Assembly: GCF_000016165.1 (NCBI RefSeq)
Contig: NC_009253.1
Location: 62,001-126,000, forward strand
From: Desulforamulus reducens MI-1
GTDB lineage: Bacteria; Bacillota; Desulfotomaculia; Desulfotomaculales; Desulfotomaculaceae
Direction: 5' to 3'
Length of the DNA: 64,000 nt
Made by a program: the position numbers and the translations under genes. Numbering within the stretch: the first letter of the stretch is position 1; each line of letters opens with the position of its first letter. Under the pieces are notes generated by a model that worked only from the letters and a program-made list of their open reading frames with translations, searched no databases and was not told where the DNA came from. Shown here piece after piece: positions 42,946-52,375 of this stretch.

Positions 42946-44316
42946 ATGGAACTTGCTGCGGTAATCTTGGCAGCTGGCAAAGGAACCAGGATGAAATCAA
43001 ATCTGCCCAAAGTATTACATCAATTATGTGGTAGACCTATGCTGAGTCATGTTCTAAATTCCGTAGTAGCAGCCGGCGTAGACAAGACTGTGGTTGTGGC
43101 GGGATTTGGTGCTGAACAGGTTACCGATTTTGTAGGTGAGAAAGCAAGGGTCGTGCTGCAAAGGGAGCAGTTGGGAACAGCCCATGCTTTACTGCAGGCT
43201 GAGGGTGAATTGACGGATTATCCTGGTCATTTACTGGTGGTTTGTGGGGATACACCACTTTTAAGAGCAGAAACGCTAGCCAAGCTAGCCGATTACCATT
43301 GCGAATCCGGGGCTGTGGCAACCTTATTAACCGCTGAGATGGCAGATCCCACCGGATATGGTAGGGTCATTCGTACTACGGAAGGAAATGTATCTCACAT
43401 TGTAGAACAGAAGGATGCATCACCGGAAGAATTAAACGTGCATGAGATTAACACAGGGGTATACTGCTTTAAAGTACCCGGTTTATTCAACGCTTTAAAG
43501 GAAATATCCCCGGCCAATGTCCAGGGGGAATATTACCTGACAGATATTATACAAATTTTCGTCCAAAGGGGACTTACTGTTAAGGCGGTAACATTGGAAG
43601 ATGCCCGGGAGGTCCAGGGTATTAATGACCGCATTCAATTATCTCGGGCAGAAGTTGTATTGCGGCATAGAGTTCTTGAAGAGCTCATGGTTCAAGGTGT
43701 AACCATTATGGATCCAGAGAATACCTATGTGGACCAGGGAGTAAAGGTTGGCAACGATACAGTTATACTTCCCTTTACCTTTTTGCAGGGCAAGACAGAA
43801 ATTGGTAGCCAGTGTGTTCTTGGTCCGGGCAGCAAAATCAACAATTGTATCATTGGAGATCGGAACGAGATTCAGTATTCGGTGCTGGTGGAAAGTAAAA
43901 TTGGCAACGATGCTACCATTGGACCCTATGCTTATTTAAGACCGGGTACAGTGCTGGCTGATCATGTTAAAGTGGGGGACTTTGTGGAAATTAAAAAGTC
44001 AACCATCGGTCATGGGAGTAAAATCCCTCATCTAAGTTATGTGGGAGATGCAACCATAGGAGAAAAAGTTAATGTAGGGGCTGGTACTATTACCTGCAAC
44101 TATGATGGGAAGAAGAAATATCAAACAACTCTGGAAGATGGGGCATTCATAGGTAGTAATACCAACCTGGTGGCACCGGTTAAAGTGGGTCAGGGGGCTG
44201 TCATAGCTGCGGGTTCAACCATCACCAAAGATGTACCAGACAATGCCCTGGGAGTGGCCCGGGGGCGCCAAACAAATCTGGCTGATTGGCCAAAGAAACA
44301 GAGAAAGAATAGTTAA
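42946..44316 (+). CDS. glmU: Bifunctional GlcNAc-1-P uridyltransferase/GlcN-1-P acetyltransferase
   Basis: Makes UDP-GlcNAc for the cell wall. The N-terminal nucleotidyltransferase has [10 protein letters not shown] near residue 8, G-D-T-P-L near residue 103 and E-I-N-T-G-V near residue 168; the C-terminal left-handed beta-helix has hexapeptide repeats and [11 protein letters not shown] near residue 382. Length of 456 residues is standard. AAAGGAGGGCG precedes ATG 42946. It shares a tandem arrangement with prs. Confidence 0.97.
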
Positions 44317-44338
44317 ATTATATATTTGGAGGTAAGTG

Positions 44339-45289
44339 ATGTCTTCCAACAGCAAAAGATTAAAAATTTTTTCAGGCAATGCCAACCCAGAATTGGCTCA
44401 GGAAATATGCCAGTACCTTGGCGTTACCATGGGTTCCTCCCAAGTAACACACTTTAGTGACGGAGAGATCCGGGTTAAGGTGGACGAAAGTGTACGGGGT
44501 TCCGATGCATTTATTATTCAACCGACCTCTACACCGGTGAATGAAAATTTAATGGAATTGCTGATCATGGCCGATGCCCTGAGACGGGCCTCTGCCCGTC
44601 GTATTACAGCAGTAATTCCTTACTATGGTTATGCACGGCAGGATCGTAAAACCCGGGCCCGGGATCCTATTACCGCAAAGCTGGTTGCCAACATAATATC
44701 CGCCAGTGGTTGCCGCAGGGTCATCACCATGGATCTCCATGCCGGTCAAATTCAGGGATTTTTTGACATCCCTGTGGATCACCTGCCTGCGGTGCCGATC
44801 CTAGCGGAATACTTCCAACAAACCTTAAACAAAGAAAATGTAGTGGTTGTTTCACCAGATATTGGAGGGGTTACTCGGGCAAGGGATCTAGCAGAGCGGA
44901 TTGGGTCTCCTTTAGCCATTATCGACAAGCGTCGCCCGGAACCCAATGTTGCTGAAGTTACCAATGTAATTGGTAATATTAAGGGAAAAACTGTTATTAT
45001 GATTGACGATATTATTGATACTGCAGGAACCATCACCAAAGGCGCTGCGGCCCTCATGGATCGAGGGGCTAAGGAAATTTACGTTTGTTGTACCCATGCA
45101 GTACTTTCTGGTCCTGCCATCCAGCGTTTAGAGGAATCAGTGATTAAAGAAGTGATCATTACCAATACCATTCCGCTGCCCGCTGAAAAAATGATTGATA
45201 AAATTAAGGTATTATCCGTAGCACCCTTGCTGGGTGAAGCAATTATTCGTATCCATGAAGATCTCTCCGTAAGCAAGCTATTTTCCTAA
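44339..45289 (+). CDS. prs: Ribose-phosphate pyrophosphokinase
   Basis: Makes PRPP from ribose 5-phosphate and ATP. It has F-S-G-N-A-N-P near residue 11, the metal-binding [11 protein letters not shown] near residue 131, and the PRPP-binding D-D-I-I-D-T-A-G-T near residue 222. Length is 316 residues. ATG 44339 lies six bases after TTTGGAGGT; the in-frame GTG 44336 is next to it. A strong terminator follows. Confidence 0.97.
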   Translation: MSSNSKRLKIFSGNANPELAQEICQYLGVTMGSSQVTHFSDGEIRVKVDESVRGSDAFIIQPTSTPVNENLMELLIMADALRRASARRITAVIPYYGYARQDRKTRARDPITAKLVANIISASGCRRVITMDLHAGQIQGFFDIPVDHLPAVPILAEYFQQTLNKENVVVVSPDIGGVTRARDLAERIGSPLAIIDKRRPEPNVAEVTNVIGNIKGKTVIMIDDIIDTAGTITKGAAALMDRGAKEIYVCCTHAVLSGPAIQRLEESVIKEVIITNTIPLPAEKMIDKIKVLSVAPLLGEAIIRIHEDLSVSKLFS

Positions 45290-45294
45290 AAATC

Positions 45295-45340
45295 AAAAAT
45301 GCGACAGAGAGGAGAAGCGTTCTCATGTCGCATTTTTTTA
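45295..45340. terminator. Bidirectional terminator after prs
   Basis: AAAAATGCGACA (45295-45306) pairs with TGTCGCATTTTT (45326-45337). A-runs and T-runs at both sides allow it to end prs on the plus strand and the small minus-strand gene at 45364. Confidence 0.88.
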
Positions 45341-45363
45341 ATTTTTGAACTGCTATGCAGCAG

Positions 45364-45492
45364 TTAGCCATGGCAGGGCCAGTTTTCATATAGGCCAATG
45401 CGACTTTCCCCTGCGGACTCATCTGGGTAGTCAGACCAGCCGCTTACCCCTGTTTGCAGTATGTCTGGACGGGATTCTTCCTGGTAATCCAT
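45364..45492 (-). CDS. Small acidic protein of 42 residues, unknown
   Basis: A short minus-strand frame from ATG 45492 with GGGGGTG nine bases upstream. The product starts M-D-Y-Q-E-E-S-R-P-D and ends Y-E-N-W-P-C-H-G; it is acidic, rich in Ser, Gly and Trp, and has one Cys. The composition and ribosome site suggest a real gene, and the shared terminator at 45295-45340 lies just beyond its end. I know of no family match. Confidence 0.5.
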   Translation of the reverse strand: MDYQEESRPDILQTGVSGWSDYPDESAGESRIGLYENWPCHG

Positions 45493-45590
45493 AAGCCATT
45501 CACCCCCGTTATAACATATTTTTAGATCAATGGATTGTAGTTATACAAGGCTACCCAAGAATTTATTATGAAAAAGCCACAAAAAATAAA

Positions 45591-45619
45591 TTGACAACGA
45601 AGGTTCCCGTTGCTAAACT
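45591..45619 (+). promoter_or_regulatory. Sigma-A promoter of the homocysteine operon
   Basis: Perfect TTGACA (45591-45596), 17-base spacer and TAAACT (45614-45619), about 40 bases before the SAM aptamer. Confidence 0.7.
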
Positions 45620-45659
45620 TACATTAACCAAAAAACAGATTTATATAATTTAATAAGTG

Positions 45660-45768
45660 CTCTTATCCTGAGAGGTGGAGGGACTGGCCCTATGAAACCC
45701 AGCAACCATTCGGTTAAGCCCGGACTGGTGCTAATTCCTGCAGAAGATATTCTTCTGGCAGATAAGAG
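45660..45768 (+). promoter_or_regulatory. SAM-I riboswitch (S-box)
   Basis: P1 is CTCTTATC (45660-45667) with GATAAGAG (45761-45768). Inside are the S-box blocks AGAGGTGGAGGGACTGGCCC, TGAAACCCAGCAACC and GGTGCTAATTCC. It should switch off the downstream DUF39/NIL/UPF0280 operon when S-adenosylmethionine is high. Confidence 0.97.
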
Positions 45769-45790
45769 GTAAGCTAAAACCGTGTAACGG

Positions 45791-45826
45791 CAAAGCCTCT
45801 TCTGTTGAGAAGAGGCTTTGTTTTTT
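45791..45826 (+). terminator. Regulatory terminator of the SAM riboswitch
   Basis: A 12-bp stem (45791-45802, 45809-45820) followed by TTTTTT, between the aptamer and the first gene. Confidence 0.93.
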
Positions 45827-45911
45827 ATGTATATCCGAAAGTCACAGCTTTTGATATGCATAAAGCTAAGTTTTTCTAAGTGGAGGAGAGAGCACAGAAG
45901 GAGGATTTGCG

Positions 45912-47111
45912 ATGTCAGTTGAGAGAACCTATGCGGAAATTAATGCCCGCATTAAGGCCGGCAAAGCAGTGGTATTAACTGCAGAGGAAGTAATTGGCAA
46001 GGTAAAGGAGCAGGGGCTTACCAAAACCGCTGCGGAGGTAGATGTGGTTACCACAGGGACCTTTGGGCCCATGTGCTCTTCGGGTGCCTTTCTAAACTTT
46101 GGACACTCTTCTCCTCGGATGAGAATGACAAAGGTATCCCTTAATAATGTACCCGCTTATACCGGGATTGCCGCTGTGGATGCTTATATAGGGGCCACAG
46201 AAGTTCCCGAGGATGACCCGGCCAACAGTAATCACCCCGGGGAGTTTCGCTATGGTGGAGGGCATGTTATTGAGGATTTAGTAGCAGGTAAAACAGTAAA
46301 ATTGAAGGCCCTTTCCTATGGTACCGATTGTTATCCCCGACGGGAAATAGAAACAAACATTACCCTAAATGATTTAAATGAGGCCACTTTATTTAATCCC
46401 CGTAATGCATACCAAAACTATAACTGCGCTGTTAATGCCAGCGATCGAGTCATTCATACCTATATGGGGACCTTAAAGCCCAGGTTTGGCAATGCAAACT
46501 ATTCTACCTCTGGGCAGTTAAGTCCACTAATGAAGGATCCTAACTTTGCCACCATTGGCATAGGAACACGGATTTTCCTGGGTGGGGGAATTGGTTATGT
46601 GGTTTGGAATGGAACCCAGCATTTCCCAGGTTGGTTAAAGGACCAAGAAGGCAATGTTGTTGGTTCAGCAGGTGGCACCCTTTCCGTTTTGGGTGACCTT
46701 AAGCAGATGAAACCCCAGTGGTTAAGGGGCACTCGTTTCCAGGGCTATGGGGCCACCCTAACCGTTGGCTTAGGTGTACCGATTCCAATACTGAATGAAG
46801 AGATATTAAGGTTTGCGGCACTGTCCGATGAGGAATTGCACGCTCCTGTGGTGGACTACAGTGATGCTTATCCCAATCGAGTTGGAGGTAATCTGGGCGT
46901 AGTCAGTTATGCTCAACTGAAATCCGGGAAAATTATTTTGGATGGAAAGGAAATTCCCACAGCACCCCTATCCAGTTATCCTAAGGCTCGGGAAATTGCT
47001 GGACAATTAAAGAATTGGATAGAAAAGGGAGACTTCTTGTTAGGTGAACCCGTACAGCTACTGCCAGGACCCATGGCAGGACTCACCGGAAAGCCCCTAG
47101 AGATTAAATAA
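45912..47111 (+). CDS. DUF39-family homocysteine biosynthesis protein
   Basis: A 399-residue protein of the DUF39/COG1900 family. Work in methanogens and other anaerobes links this family to a route that makes homocysteine from aspartate semialdehyde and sulfide without O-acylhomoserine. Visible conserved parts are T-T-G-T-F-G-P-M-C-S-S-G-A near residue 46 with its Cys, S-Y-G-T-D-C-Y-P-R near residue 137, and G-G-G-I-G-Y-V-V-W-N-G-T near residue 224. No C-terminal CBS pair is present, unlike some archaeal forms. It is first in a SAM-riboswitch operon, which supports the assignment. A purine-rich GGAGGATTTGCG lies before ATG 45912. Confidence 0.9.
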   Translation: MSVERTYAEINARIKAGKAVVLTAEEVIGKVKEQGLTKTAAEVDVVTTGTFGPMCSSGAFLNFGHSSPRMRMTKVSLNNVPAYTGIAAVDAYIGATEVPEDDPANSNHPGEFRYGGGHVIEDLVAGKTVKLKALSYGTDCYPRREIETNITLNDLNEATLFNPRNAYQNYNCAVNASDRVIHTYMGTLKPRFGNANYSTSGQLSPLMKDPNFATIGIGTRIFLGGGIGYVVWNGTQHFPGWLKDQEGNVVGSAGGTLSVLGDLKQMKPQWLRGTRFQGYGATLTVGLGVPIPILNEEILRFAALSDEELHAPVVDYSDAYPNRVGGNLGVVSYAQLKSGKIILDGKEIPTAPLSSYPKAREIAGQLKNWIEKGDFLLGEPVQLLPGPMAGLTGKPLEIK

Positions 47112-47130
47112 CGGAAAGGAGTGTTCGGGT

Positions 47131-47532
47131 ATGGCGCCTCATAAAATCGTATTACGTTTTACATCATCCACTTCAGATCAACCCATTATTTATCATTTAG
47201 TGAAGGATTATGATTTGGTAGTCAATATTCTTAAAGCACAGATCAACCCTCATTTGGAAGGGACATTGGTTTTAGACCTGCGGGGAGAAAAATATGAAGA
47301 GGGTATTGAGTATCTTCGAAACCAGGGTATTTCGGTACACCCCCTGACCCAGGAAGTCGTTCGGAATAATGACCGTTGCACAAGTTGTGGGGCCTGCACC
47401 GGGCACTGCCCGGCAGGAGCGCTAGCTATGGAACGGCCTTCCATGGAAGTGCAGTTCGATAGTGATAAGTGTGTGGTTTGCCTACAGTGCTTAAAGGTTT
47501 GCCCGGTTGGGGCCATGGAGGTACGAATTTAA
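47131..47532 (+). CDS. NIL-domain ferredoxin (homocysteine pathway)
   Basis: A 133-residue protein with an N-terminal NIL domain (about residues 1-75), a fold linked to methionine transporters, and a C-terminal double [4Fe-4S] ferredoxin: C-T-S-C-G-A-C-T-G-H-C-P near residue 87 and C-V-V-C-L-Q-C-L-K-V-C-P near residue 115, eight cysteines in all. It is the expected electron or sulfur partner of the DUF39 protein. It starts 19 bases after DUF39, with AAAGGAG upstream. Confidence 0.92.
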   Translation: MAPHKIVLRFTSSTSDQPIIYHLVKDYDLVVNILKAQINPHLEGTLVLDLRGEKYEEGIEYLRNQGISVHPLTQEVVRNNDRCTSCGACTGHCPAGALAMERPSMEVQFDSDKCVVCLQCLKVCPVGAMEVRI

Positions 47533-48276
47533 ATGGATTATACCCAGCGCACCTATCGTGCTTTGCACCATCAAGGGGATCTTATCCATTTTCAAGTCAG
47601 TGTGGAGGAAACAGATCTGGATATTGGTGTGCGACGTAAGTGTTTTACACCTGAGATGGTAAGTTGGGTGGAAGATTCAATAAAGGAACAGAGGTCACTT
47701 TTGGAGGAATACATTCAGAAGGACCCTGTCTTTAAAACCACGCTGGAACCCTGTGGGATCTTACCAGGAGCACCGGATATAGTGGTTAATATGGCGGAGG
47801 CTGCTAAGTTGGCGGGTGTGGGTCCAATGGCCGCCGTGGCAGGTGCATTTTCCCAAGTAATAGGAAAGGCATTGAGTCGGCGTTCGCGGGATGTAATTGT
47901 GGAAAATGGGGGCGATATATTTATTAAAGGTTCCCGGCCACGAAGGGTGGGTATTTTTGCCGGGACGTCTCCCTTTAGTCATAAAATAGCCATGGAAATT
48001 CAACCCTGGCAAACTCCGGTGGGTATTTGTACTTCGTCGGGCACGGTGGGTCATTCCCTAAGCTTTGGAAATTCTGATGCGGTTATTGTGTTAGCTCCCT
48101 CTGTTCCCCTGGCTGATGCGGTGGCCACGGCTGGGGGAAATCTTGTGCAAAGTGAAATGGATGTTCAAAGGGCGGTGGATTTTGCTGCCAGTGTTAAGGG
48201 GGTAATTGGTGCAGTGGCCATTAAGGGGGAAAAGCTGGCGGCCTGGGGGCAAATCAAGTTGGTACCCATGGGCTAG
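47533..48276 (+). CDS. UPF0280 (COG2122) family protein, homocysteine operon
   Basis: A 247-residue protein with an ApbE-like region: V-E-N-G-G-D-I-F near residue 119, S-S-G-T-V-G-H-S near residue 178 and D-A-V-A-T near residue 197. In methanogens a UPF0280 protein has been connected genetically to the same homocysteine route as DUF39 and the NIL ferredoxin, though its chemistry is not settled. ATG 47533 directly follows the stop of the ferredoxin gene, so it is co-transcribed. This is the last gene of the operon. Confidence 0.88.
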   Translation: MDYTQRTYRALHHQGDLIHFQVSVEETDLDIGVRRKCFTPEMVSWVEDSIKEQRSLLEEYIQKDPVFKTTLEPCGILPGAPDIVVNMAEAAKLAGVGPMAAVAGAFSQVIGKALSRRSRDVIVENGGDIFIKGSRPRRVGIFAGTSPFSHKIAMEIQPWQTPVGICTSSGTVGHSLSFGNSDAVIVLAPSVPLADAVATAGGNLVQSEMDVQRAVDFAASVKGVIGAVAIKGEKLAAWGQIKLVPMG

Positions 48277-48489
48277 GCTATAGAATAGCAAAGGTTTCCT
48301 AAAAACAATATTTAGAGATGCGAACATTTTGTTGTATAATGGGGGAAAACCTTATGCAATTTTCAGCCTATAGTATGAAGGTCCAATAATGGTTAATTAT
48401 AATGCAATAAAATTGCAATAATTCTGTCATGGTAAATCTCCCCCTGTATGATTACAATGGGTTTAGATAGATCTAAAGGGGGAAATAAA

Positions 48490-48909
48490 ATGCATTTAAC
48501 CATGAATGATGTCTTAGATGTAGCGATTAAATCTGAAGAAAGTAGTTACCATTTTTACAAGGACATGGCAGTTAAAGCCCAGAACTCAGAGACCAAAAAA
48601 GTGTTAGAAAAATTAGCCCAGGATGAGAAGGACCATCTGGAGTATCTACTGTGGTTAAAGTCCGGCGAACCCATTAATGACGAAGTTTATTTTGATGGGT
48701 TTGAGGAAGCCGGGGAACTAAAACCAGAGATGACACCGAAGGAAGTTCTTACTATTGCCATACAACGGGAAGATGCTGCTGCGAAAATGTACAGCCAAAT
48801 GGCAGATATCTTTAAAGGGCAACCAGAAAAGAAATTTATCTTTGAGAGGATGGCCAGGGAAGAAGGCCACCACGGCCAAGCAGTGACCCAGATGATGGAC
48901 CAGTTTTAA
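48490..48909 (+). CDS. Ferritin-like di-iron protein (rubrerythrin-type, no rubredoxin domain)
   Basis: A 139-residue four-helix protein. Di-iron ligands are visible as two E...ExxH-like pairs: K-S-E-E-S-S-Y near residue 15 with D-E-K-D-H near residue 47, and Q-R-E-D-A-A near residue 93 with R-E-E-G-H-H near residue 126. There is no Cys-x-x-Cys rubredoxin domain. Such proteins reduce peroxide or store iron in anaerobes. ATG 48490 is placed by AAAGGGGGAAA; a longer frame begins at 48448. Confidence 0.85.
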   Translation: MHLTMNDVLDVAIKSEESSYHFYKDMAVKAQNSETKKVLEKLAQDEKDHLEYLLWLKSGEPINDEVYFDGFEEAGELKPEMTPKEVLTIAIQREDAAAKMYSQMADIFKGQPEKKFIFERMAREEGHHGQAVTQMMDQF

Positions 48910-48913
48910 AAAG

Positions 48914-48965
48914 ATAATAAAAAGGGCAGGTTTTCCCGGGGAAGGAAACCGGCCCTTTTTATTAT
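48914..48965. terminator. Bidirectional terminator between the ferritin-like gene and ltaE
   Basis: A long stem from ATAATAAAAAGGGC to GCCCTTTTTATTAT with an inner GGTTT/AAACC stem. Its right side includes the stop codon of the minus-strand threonine aldolase. Confidence 0.88.
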
Positions 48966-49996
48966 TGCAAGAGATATTTAGCAATGCCTAAGGCATAGTC
49001 TATATCCTCTTTAGAAACATTTATATGAGTAACCATGCGGATGGTGGAGGGACCAAAGGTGGAACATTTAATCCCTTTATTATTTAGTGCCATGGTTAAA
49101 TCTGCTGCAGAGCGCGGCTGATTTACATTTACAACGATGATATTGGTTTGTACTTTAGCCAAATCAACACCTAGTCCCGGTAATTTAGCCAGACCTTCGG
49201 CCAACCGCCGGGCGTTGGCATGATCTTCTGCAAGCCTGTCCACATTCTGCAAAGCAACTAAACCAGCGGCAGCCAGAATACCGGCTTGACGCATGCCGCC
49301 CCCCAGAGCCTTGCGATATTTTCTTGCTCGTTCGATAAACTGCCGTGTACCAACCAGCAAAGAACCCACTGGTGCAGCCAAGCCCTTTGAAAGACAGAAC
49401 ATGAGGGAATCACAATGCTGACTAAAAGTCCGAACATCTACCCCGAGGGATACGGCTGCATTAAAAATACGGGCACCGTCCACGTGGACCTTTAGGTTAT
49501 GTTCCTGGGCAATTGAGTAAATCCTCCCCATGGTGTGTGGAGAGAGGATGGTGCCGCCACCACGATTAAAGGTATTTTCTAAACAAATTAATGACGTATG
49601 AGGAAAATGGAGATCTTCTCCCCGCAAGGAACCCTTTAAAATTTCCGGGCCATGGTCTGTTAATAAATCACTGACCGGTCTTAATTGCACCCCGGCCAGC
49701 ATGGCAGGACCGCCCACTTCGTAGTAATAAATATGGGCTTCGCTGTCCAGAAGGACCTCTTCACCCCGGGCAGTATGGGTTAAAACTGCTATTTGGTTAC
49801 CCATGGTTCCAGAAGGAACAAAAAGAGCTGCTTCTTTTCCAAGCAAAGAAGCGGCAGTTTCTTCCAACTGGTTTACCGTAGGGTCTTCTTTGTATACATC
49901 GTCACCAACCACCGCGGTAGCCATGGCCTTTCTCATTTCGTCAGTGGGCAAAGTGATGGTGTCACTGCGTAAATCTACCACTCGAATGGTAATCAT
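48962..49996 (-). CDS. ltaE: Low-specificity L-threonine aldolase
   Basis: A PLP enzyme that splits threonine and allo-threonine to glycine and acetaldehyde. The 344-residue protein starts [12 protein letters not shown], has E-A-H-I-Y near residue 86, H-V-D-G-A-R near residue 170, and the PLP lysine in C-L-S-K-G-L near residue 204. It is a lone gene on the minus strand, facing the ferritin-like gene across a shared terminator. With ilvA in the same window, two threonine-degrading enzymes are present. Confidence 0.93.
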   Translation of the reverse strand: MITIRVVDLRSDTITLPTDEMRKAMATAVVGDDVYKEDPTVNQLEETAASLLGKEAALFVPSGTMGNQIAVLTHTARGEEVLLDSEAHIYYYEVGGPAMLAGVQLRPVSDLLTDHGPEILKGSLRGEDLHFPHTSLICLENTFNRGGGTILSPHTMGRIYSIAQEHNLKVHVDGARIFNAAVSLGVDVRTFSQHCDSLMFCLSKGLAAPVGSLLVGTRQFIERARKYRKALGGGMRQAGILAAAGLVALQNVDRLAEDHANARRLAEGLAKLPGLGVDLAKVQTNIIVVNVNQPRSAADLTMALNNKGIKCSTFGPSTIRMVTHINVSKEDIDYALGIAKYLLQ

Positions 49997-50226
49997 CTCC
50001 TTAGGCAGTATATAAAAATAGTTCTTAAACTTATTATACTATAGATTGAATTATTTTCTGCCAGGGAGGGATCTTTTAGTAACTTTCCATATCTAAGTTA
50101 AAAATTCCTTATAAAGGACGGAAAGTTCAGTATTAACTTGCTATTGTGAATAAGGGAAAGGATAGTGCAAAAAATCACAAAATAGGATATAGTACTGGTA
50201 AGACAAGAAAAAAGGGGGAATTAAGC

Positions 50227-50394
50227 ATGATGTTTACTCAAAGAACGCCGAGTACCTACCCGATGACCAAGGATGTTATGGCTAGAAGGATGGAAAACCC
50301 GAATTACATGCTGGAGAGAATTAATGAAGTTAAAAAATCACCTAAACAGAAGCCAGTTCTAGAAATTATTCTGGAAAAATACCCATTTAAATAG
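50227..50394 (+). CDS. Small basic protein of 55 residues, unknown
   Basis: Starts at ATG 50227, six bases after GGGGGAA, and reads M-M-F-T-Q-R-T-P-S-T-Y-P-M-T near the start. It is rich in Lys, Arg, Met and Pro and ends in E-K-Y-P-F-K. The frame extends back to 50146 but without a ribosome site. A good terminator follows it, which supports a real transcript. No family recognised. Confidence 0.5.
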   Translation: MMFTQRTPSTYPMTKDVMARRMENPNYMLERINEVKKSPKQKPVLEIILEKYPFK

Positions 50395-50432
50395 GTGGTA
50401 TAGTGAAGATGATCACAAATGTTGTTGTTATG

Positions 50433-50480
50433 AAAGGTGACTGAGTTTCGGTTTTTCACCGAACATCAGGCACCTTTTCT
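50433..50480 (+). terminator. Terminator after the 55-residue ORF
   Basis: AAAGGTG pairs with CACCTTT, with an inner GTTTCGGT/ACCGAAC stem, followed by TCTCTG. On the opposite strand it could also serve the convergent PRC-barrel gene. Confidence 0.75.
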
Positions 50481-50496
50481 CTGTTTTTTACTCTAG

Positions 50497-51540
50497 CTAG
50501 ATTCTTTTTTCCGGGTTTTCCTTATCAGGGTGGACAGGTGATTCGGGAACTTCTGAAAAGATTTCTTGACTTTTAGTGATGTCTACTTTTGATTCATCCA
50601 ACACTGATTCTGTTTCCTCTTCACGGGGCAATGCTCCGGGTGGTAAATCATGGATTTGAACAGAATCTTGAAGCTGTTCCAAACGGGTAAGTAACTCTTC
50701 CTCCTGACGGGGCAGGGCACCCGGCGGCAGTTCTTCAACAAGTACTTCATCCTGGACTGGTTCTTCCCGAGTGAGGGCTACACCCTCTTGCTTCAAGGCA
50801 CCGGGTGGTAAATCTTGGACTTTAACTTCGTCTTCTACGGTTTCTTCATTTACTTTTCTTTTCACCTTATCCCGAATGCTTTCTCCCAGATCCTTTGTTT
50901 TAGTTTCTATATCCTCCACAGTTTTACTGCTTAATTCTTTGGTTATGGTACCGATCTCCTTGGTTTTTTGTACCGTAGTTTCCCAAATTTGATTTGTACT
51001 TTCTTTTAATTGCTTAACAGTTTCCTGCAACCCTCCATCAATTTTAACTAGGTTATCCATAGCATCGGAGGATGTTACCACCAGTTCTTTGCCAATGGTC
51101 TTAACAAAGGTAATTTCCAGGAAGGACCTGCCCTTTAATAAGCTATTTAAGAAATTGCCGCTAATCTCCAACCCAACCAGTTGCCCCGAAACTTCGTCAA
51201 CAAAGAAATCAACTACTTCGCCTAGCTGGGAACCATTTTCTACAATTACTTTACAACCAATGATATGAACTTTATCTTTGTAAAGTTTCAAAATATCCGG
51301 TAGGCTGGTACCCTTTTCAACAACCGCTCCCTGATCAATGGTGATGGCGTCAGTCCCTACACTGCGCACTTTATTATAGGGGACAAATTTTTGGCCATTA
51401 AACCAACCTTTTTGGTCTATTAGCAGGGCGGCTACATTTTGCTGAACTGGATCCACCACTAACCCCTTGACTGTTCCCATTTGCTGGCCTTCGGCAAGAC
51501 TAATGACAGGTATGCCGATAAATTTTTTGCTCTTGCGCAT
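50497..51540 (-). CDS. PRC-barrel protein with a repeated L-P-P-G-A-L tail
   Basis: About 347 residues. Two PRC-barrel-like domains lie near residues 1-75 (F-I-G-I-P-V-I-S-L-A-E-G-Q-Q-M-G) and 80-160 (I-G-C-K-V-I-V-E-N-G-S-Q-L-G). A helical segment follows (about 175-245). The acidic C-terminal part carries three copies of D/E-x-L-P-P-G-A-L at about 25-31 residue spacing. PRC barrels occur in photosynthetic reaction centres and RNA maturation factors; in sporeformers, YlmC/YmxH-type PRC proteins are common. ATG 51540 is used because the G-rich tract upstream (GGGGGG) fits it; a longer frame to 51624 lacks one. Confidence 0.78.
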   Translation of the reverse strand: MRKSKKFIGIPVISLAEGQQMGTVKGLVVDPVQQNVAALLIDQKGWFNGQKFVPYNKVRSVGTDAITIDQGAVVEKGTSLPDILKLYKDKVHIIGCKVIVENGSQLGEVVDFFVDEVSGQLVGLEISGNFLNSLLKGRSFLEITFVKTIGKELVVTSSDAMDNLVKIDGGLQETVKQLKESTNQIWETTVQKTKEIGTITKELSSKTVEDIETKTKDLGESIRDKVKRKVNEETVEDEVKVQDLPPGALKQEGVALTREEPVQDEVLVEELPPGALPRQEEELLTRLEQLQDSVQIHDLPPGALPREEETESVLDESKVDITKSQEIFSEVPESPVHPDKENPEKRI

Positions 51541-51675
51541 ACTAAGGCCCCCCTTTTTTACATACAAATTCTTTATCATCATCTTTATGCCATTCCATTG
51601 TTTGATATGACCAATAATAGGCAATAATAGAAACAGTGAGAAGAATTTCTTCTATAAGCTTAGGAGGTAAGTTTT

Positions 51676-52308
51676 ATGGCAGATACAGCTTTAAATGCTA
51701 ATTTAAGGAAAACGGCTACAAAATCCATTGTAAAAGAAATTAGAAATAACGGGGGTATTCCAGGGGTGGTTTATGGTAAACATGTGGGTTCCATGGCTAT
51801 TTCTGTGGATGCTAAAGATTTAAAGAATATTTTAGGTTCTGTAACAGGGCGGAACACACTGATTAATATGAACATAAATGGTAGCAAACAGACCGTCATG
51901 GTTAAGAGTCTACAAATGGATCCCATGCATCAAAATATACGACATGTGGATTTTCAACAGGTATCGGAAAATACGAAAATACGGACTGTTATTCCTGTTC
52001 AATTAGTAGGGACCCCAAAGGGCGTAGCAATGGGAGGCGTTATTCAACATGACCTGCGCAGTGCAGAAATAGAGTGCCTTCCCAATCGAATTCCGGAGGC
52101 TATTCAAGTGGATATCAGTGGGCTTGAGATTGGTGATACCCTATCTGTAAGTGATTTAAATTTACCGCCAGGTGTTAAGATTTTAGATCACCCCCATACG
52201 ACTGTTGTTGGCTTAGCAACCATTAAGGCGCCTGAACCAGCAGGTCAGCCAGAGGTACCGCCAGAACCTGCGGAGGAAGCTAAGGCAAAAACCATTGAAA
52301 AAGAGTAA
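51676..52308 (+). CDS. rplY: Ribosomal protein bL25 / general stress protein Ctc
   Basis: Binds 5S rRNA. The 210-residue protein has the N-terminal L25 domain (G-G-I-P-G-V-V-Y-G near residue 30, H-V-D-F-Q-Q-V near residue 93) and the C-terminal TL5/Ctc beta-domain (I-P-V-Q-L-V-G-T-P-K-G near residue 109), then a Pro/Glu-rich tail. It is the long Ctc form. AGGAGGT precedes ATG 51676. Position between prs and pth matches B. subtilis ctc, although a 6-kb block is inserted. Confidence 0.94.
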   Translation: MADTALNANLRKTATKSIVKEIRNNGGIPGVVYGKHVGSMAISVDAKDLKNILGSVTGRNTLINMNINGSKQTVMVKSLQMDPMHQNIRHVDFQQVSENTKIRTVIPVQLVGTPKGVAMGGVIQHDLRSAEIECLPNRIPEAIQVDISGLEIGDTLSVSDLNLPPGVKILDHPHTTVVGLATIKAPEPAGQPEVPPEPAEEAKAKTIEKE

Positions 52309-52375
52309 CACAGTAACTATTGCTTTCAAACCTTTGCCTGGGGTAAAATACCTTCGGTAAAGGAGGAATTTGTTG

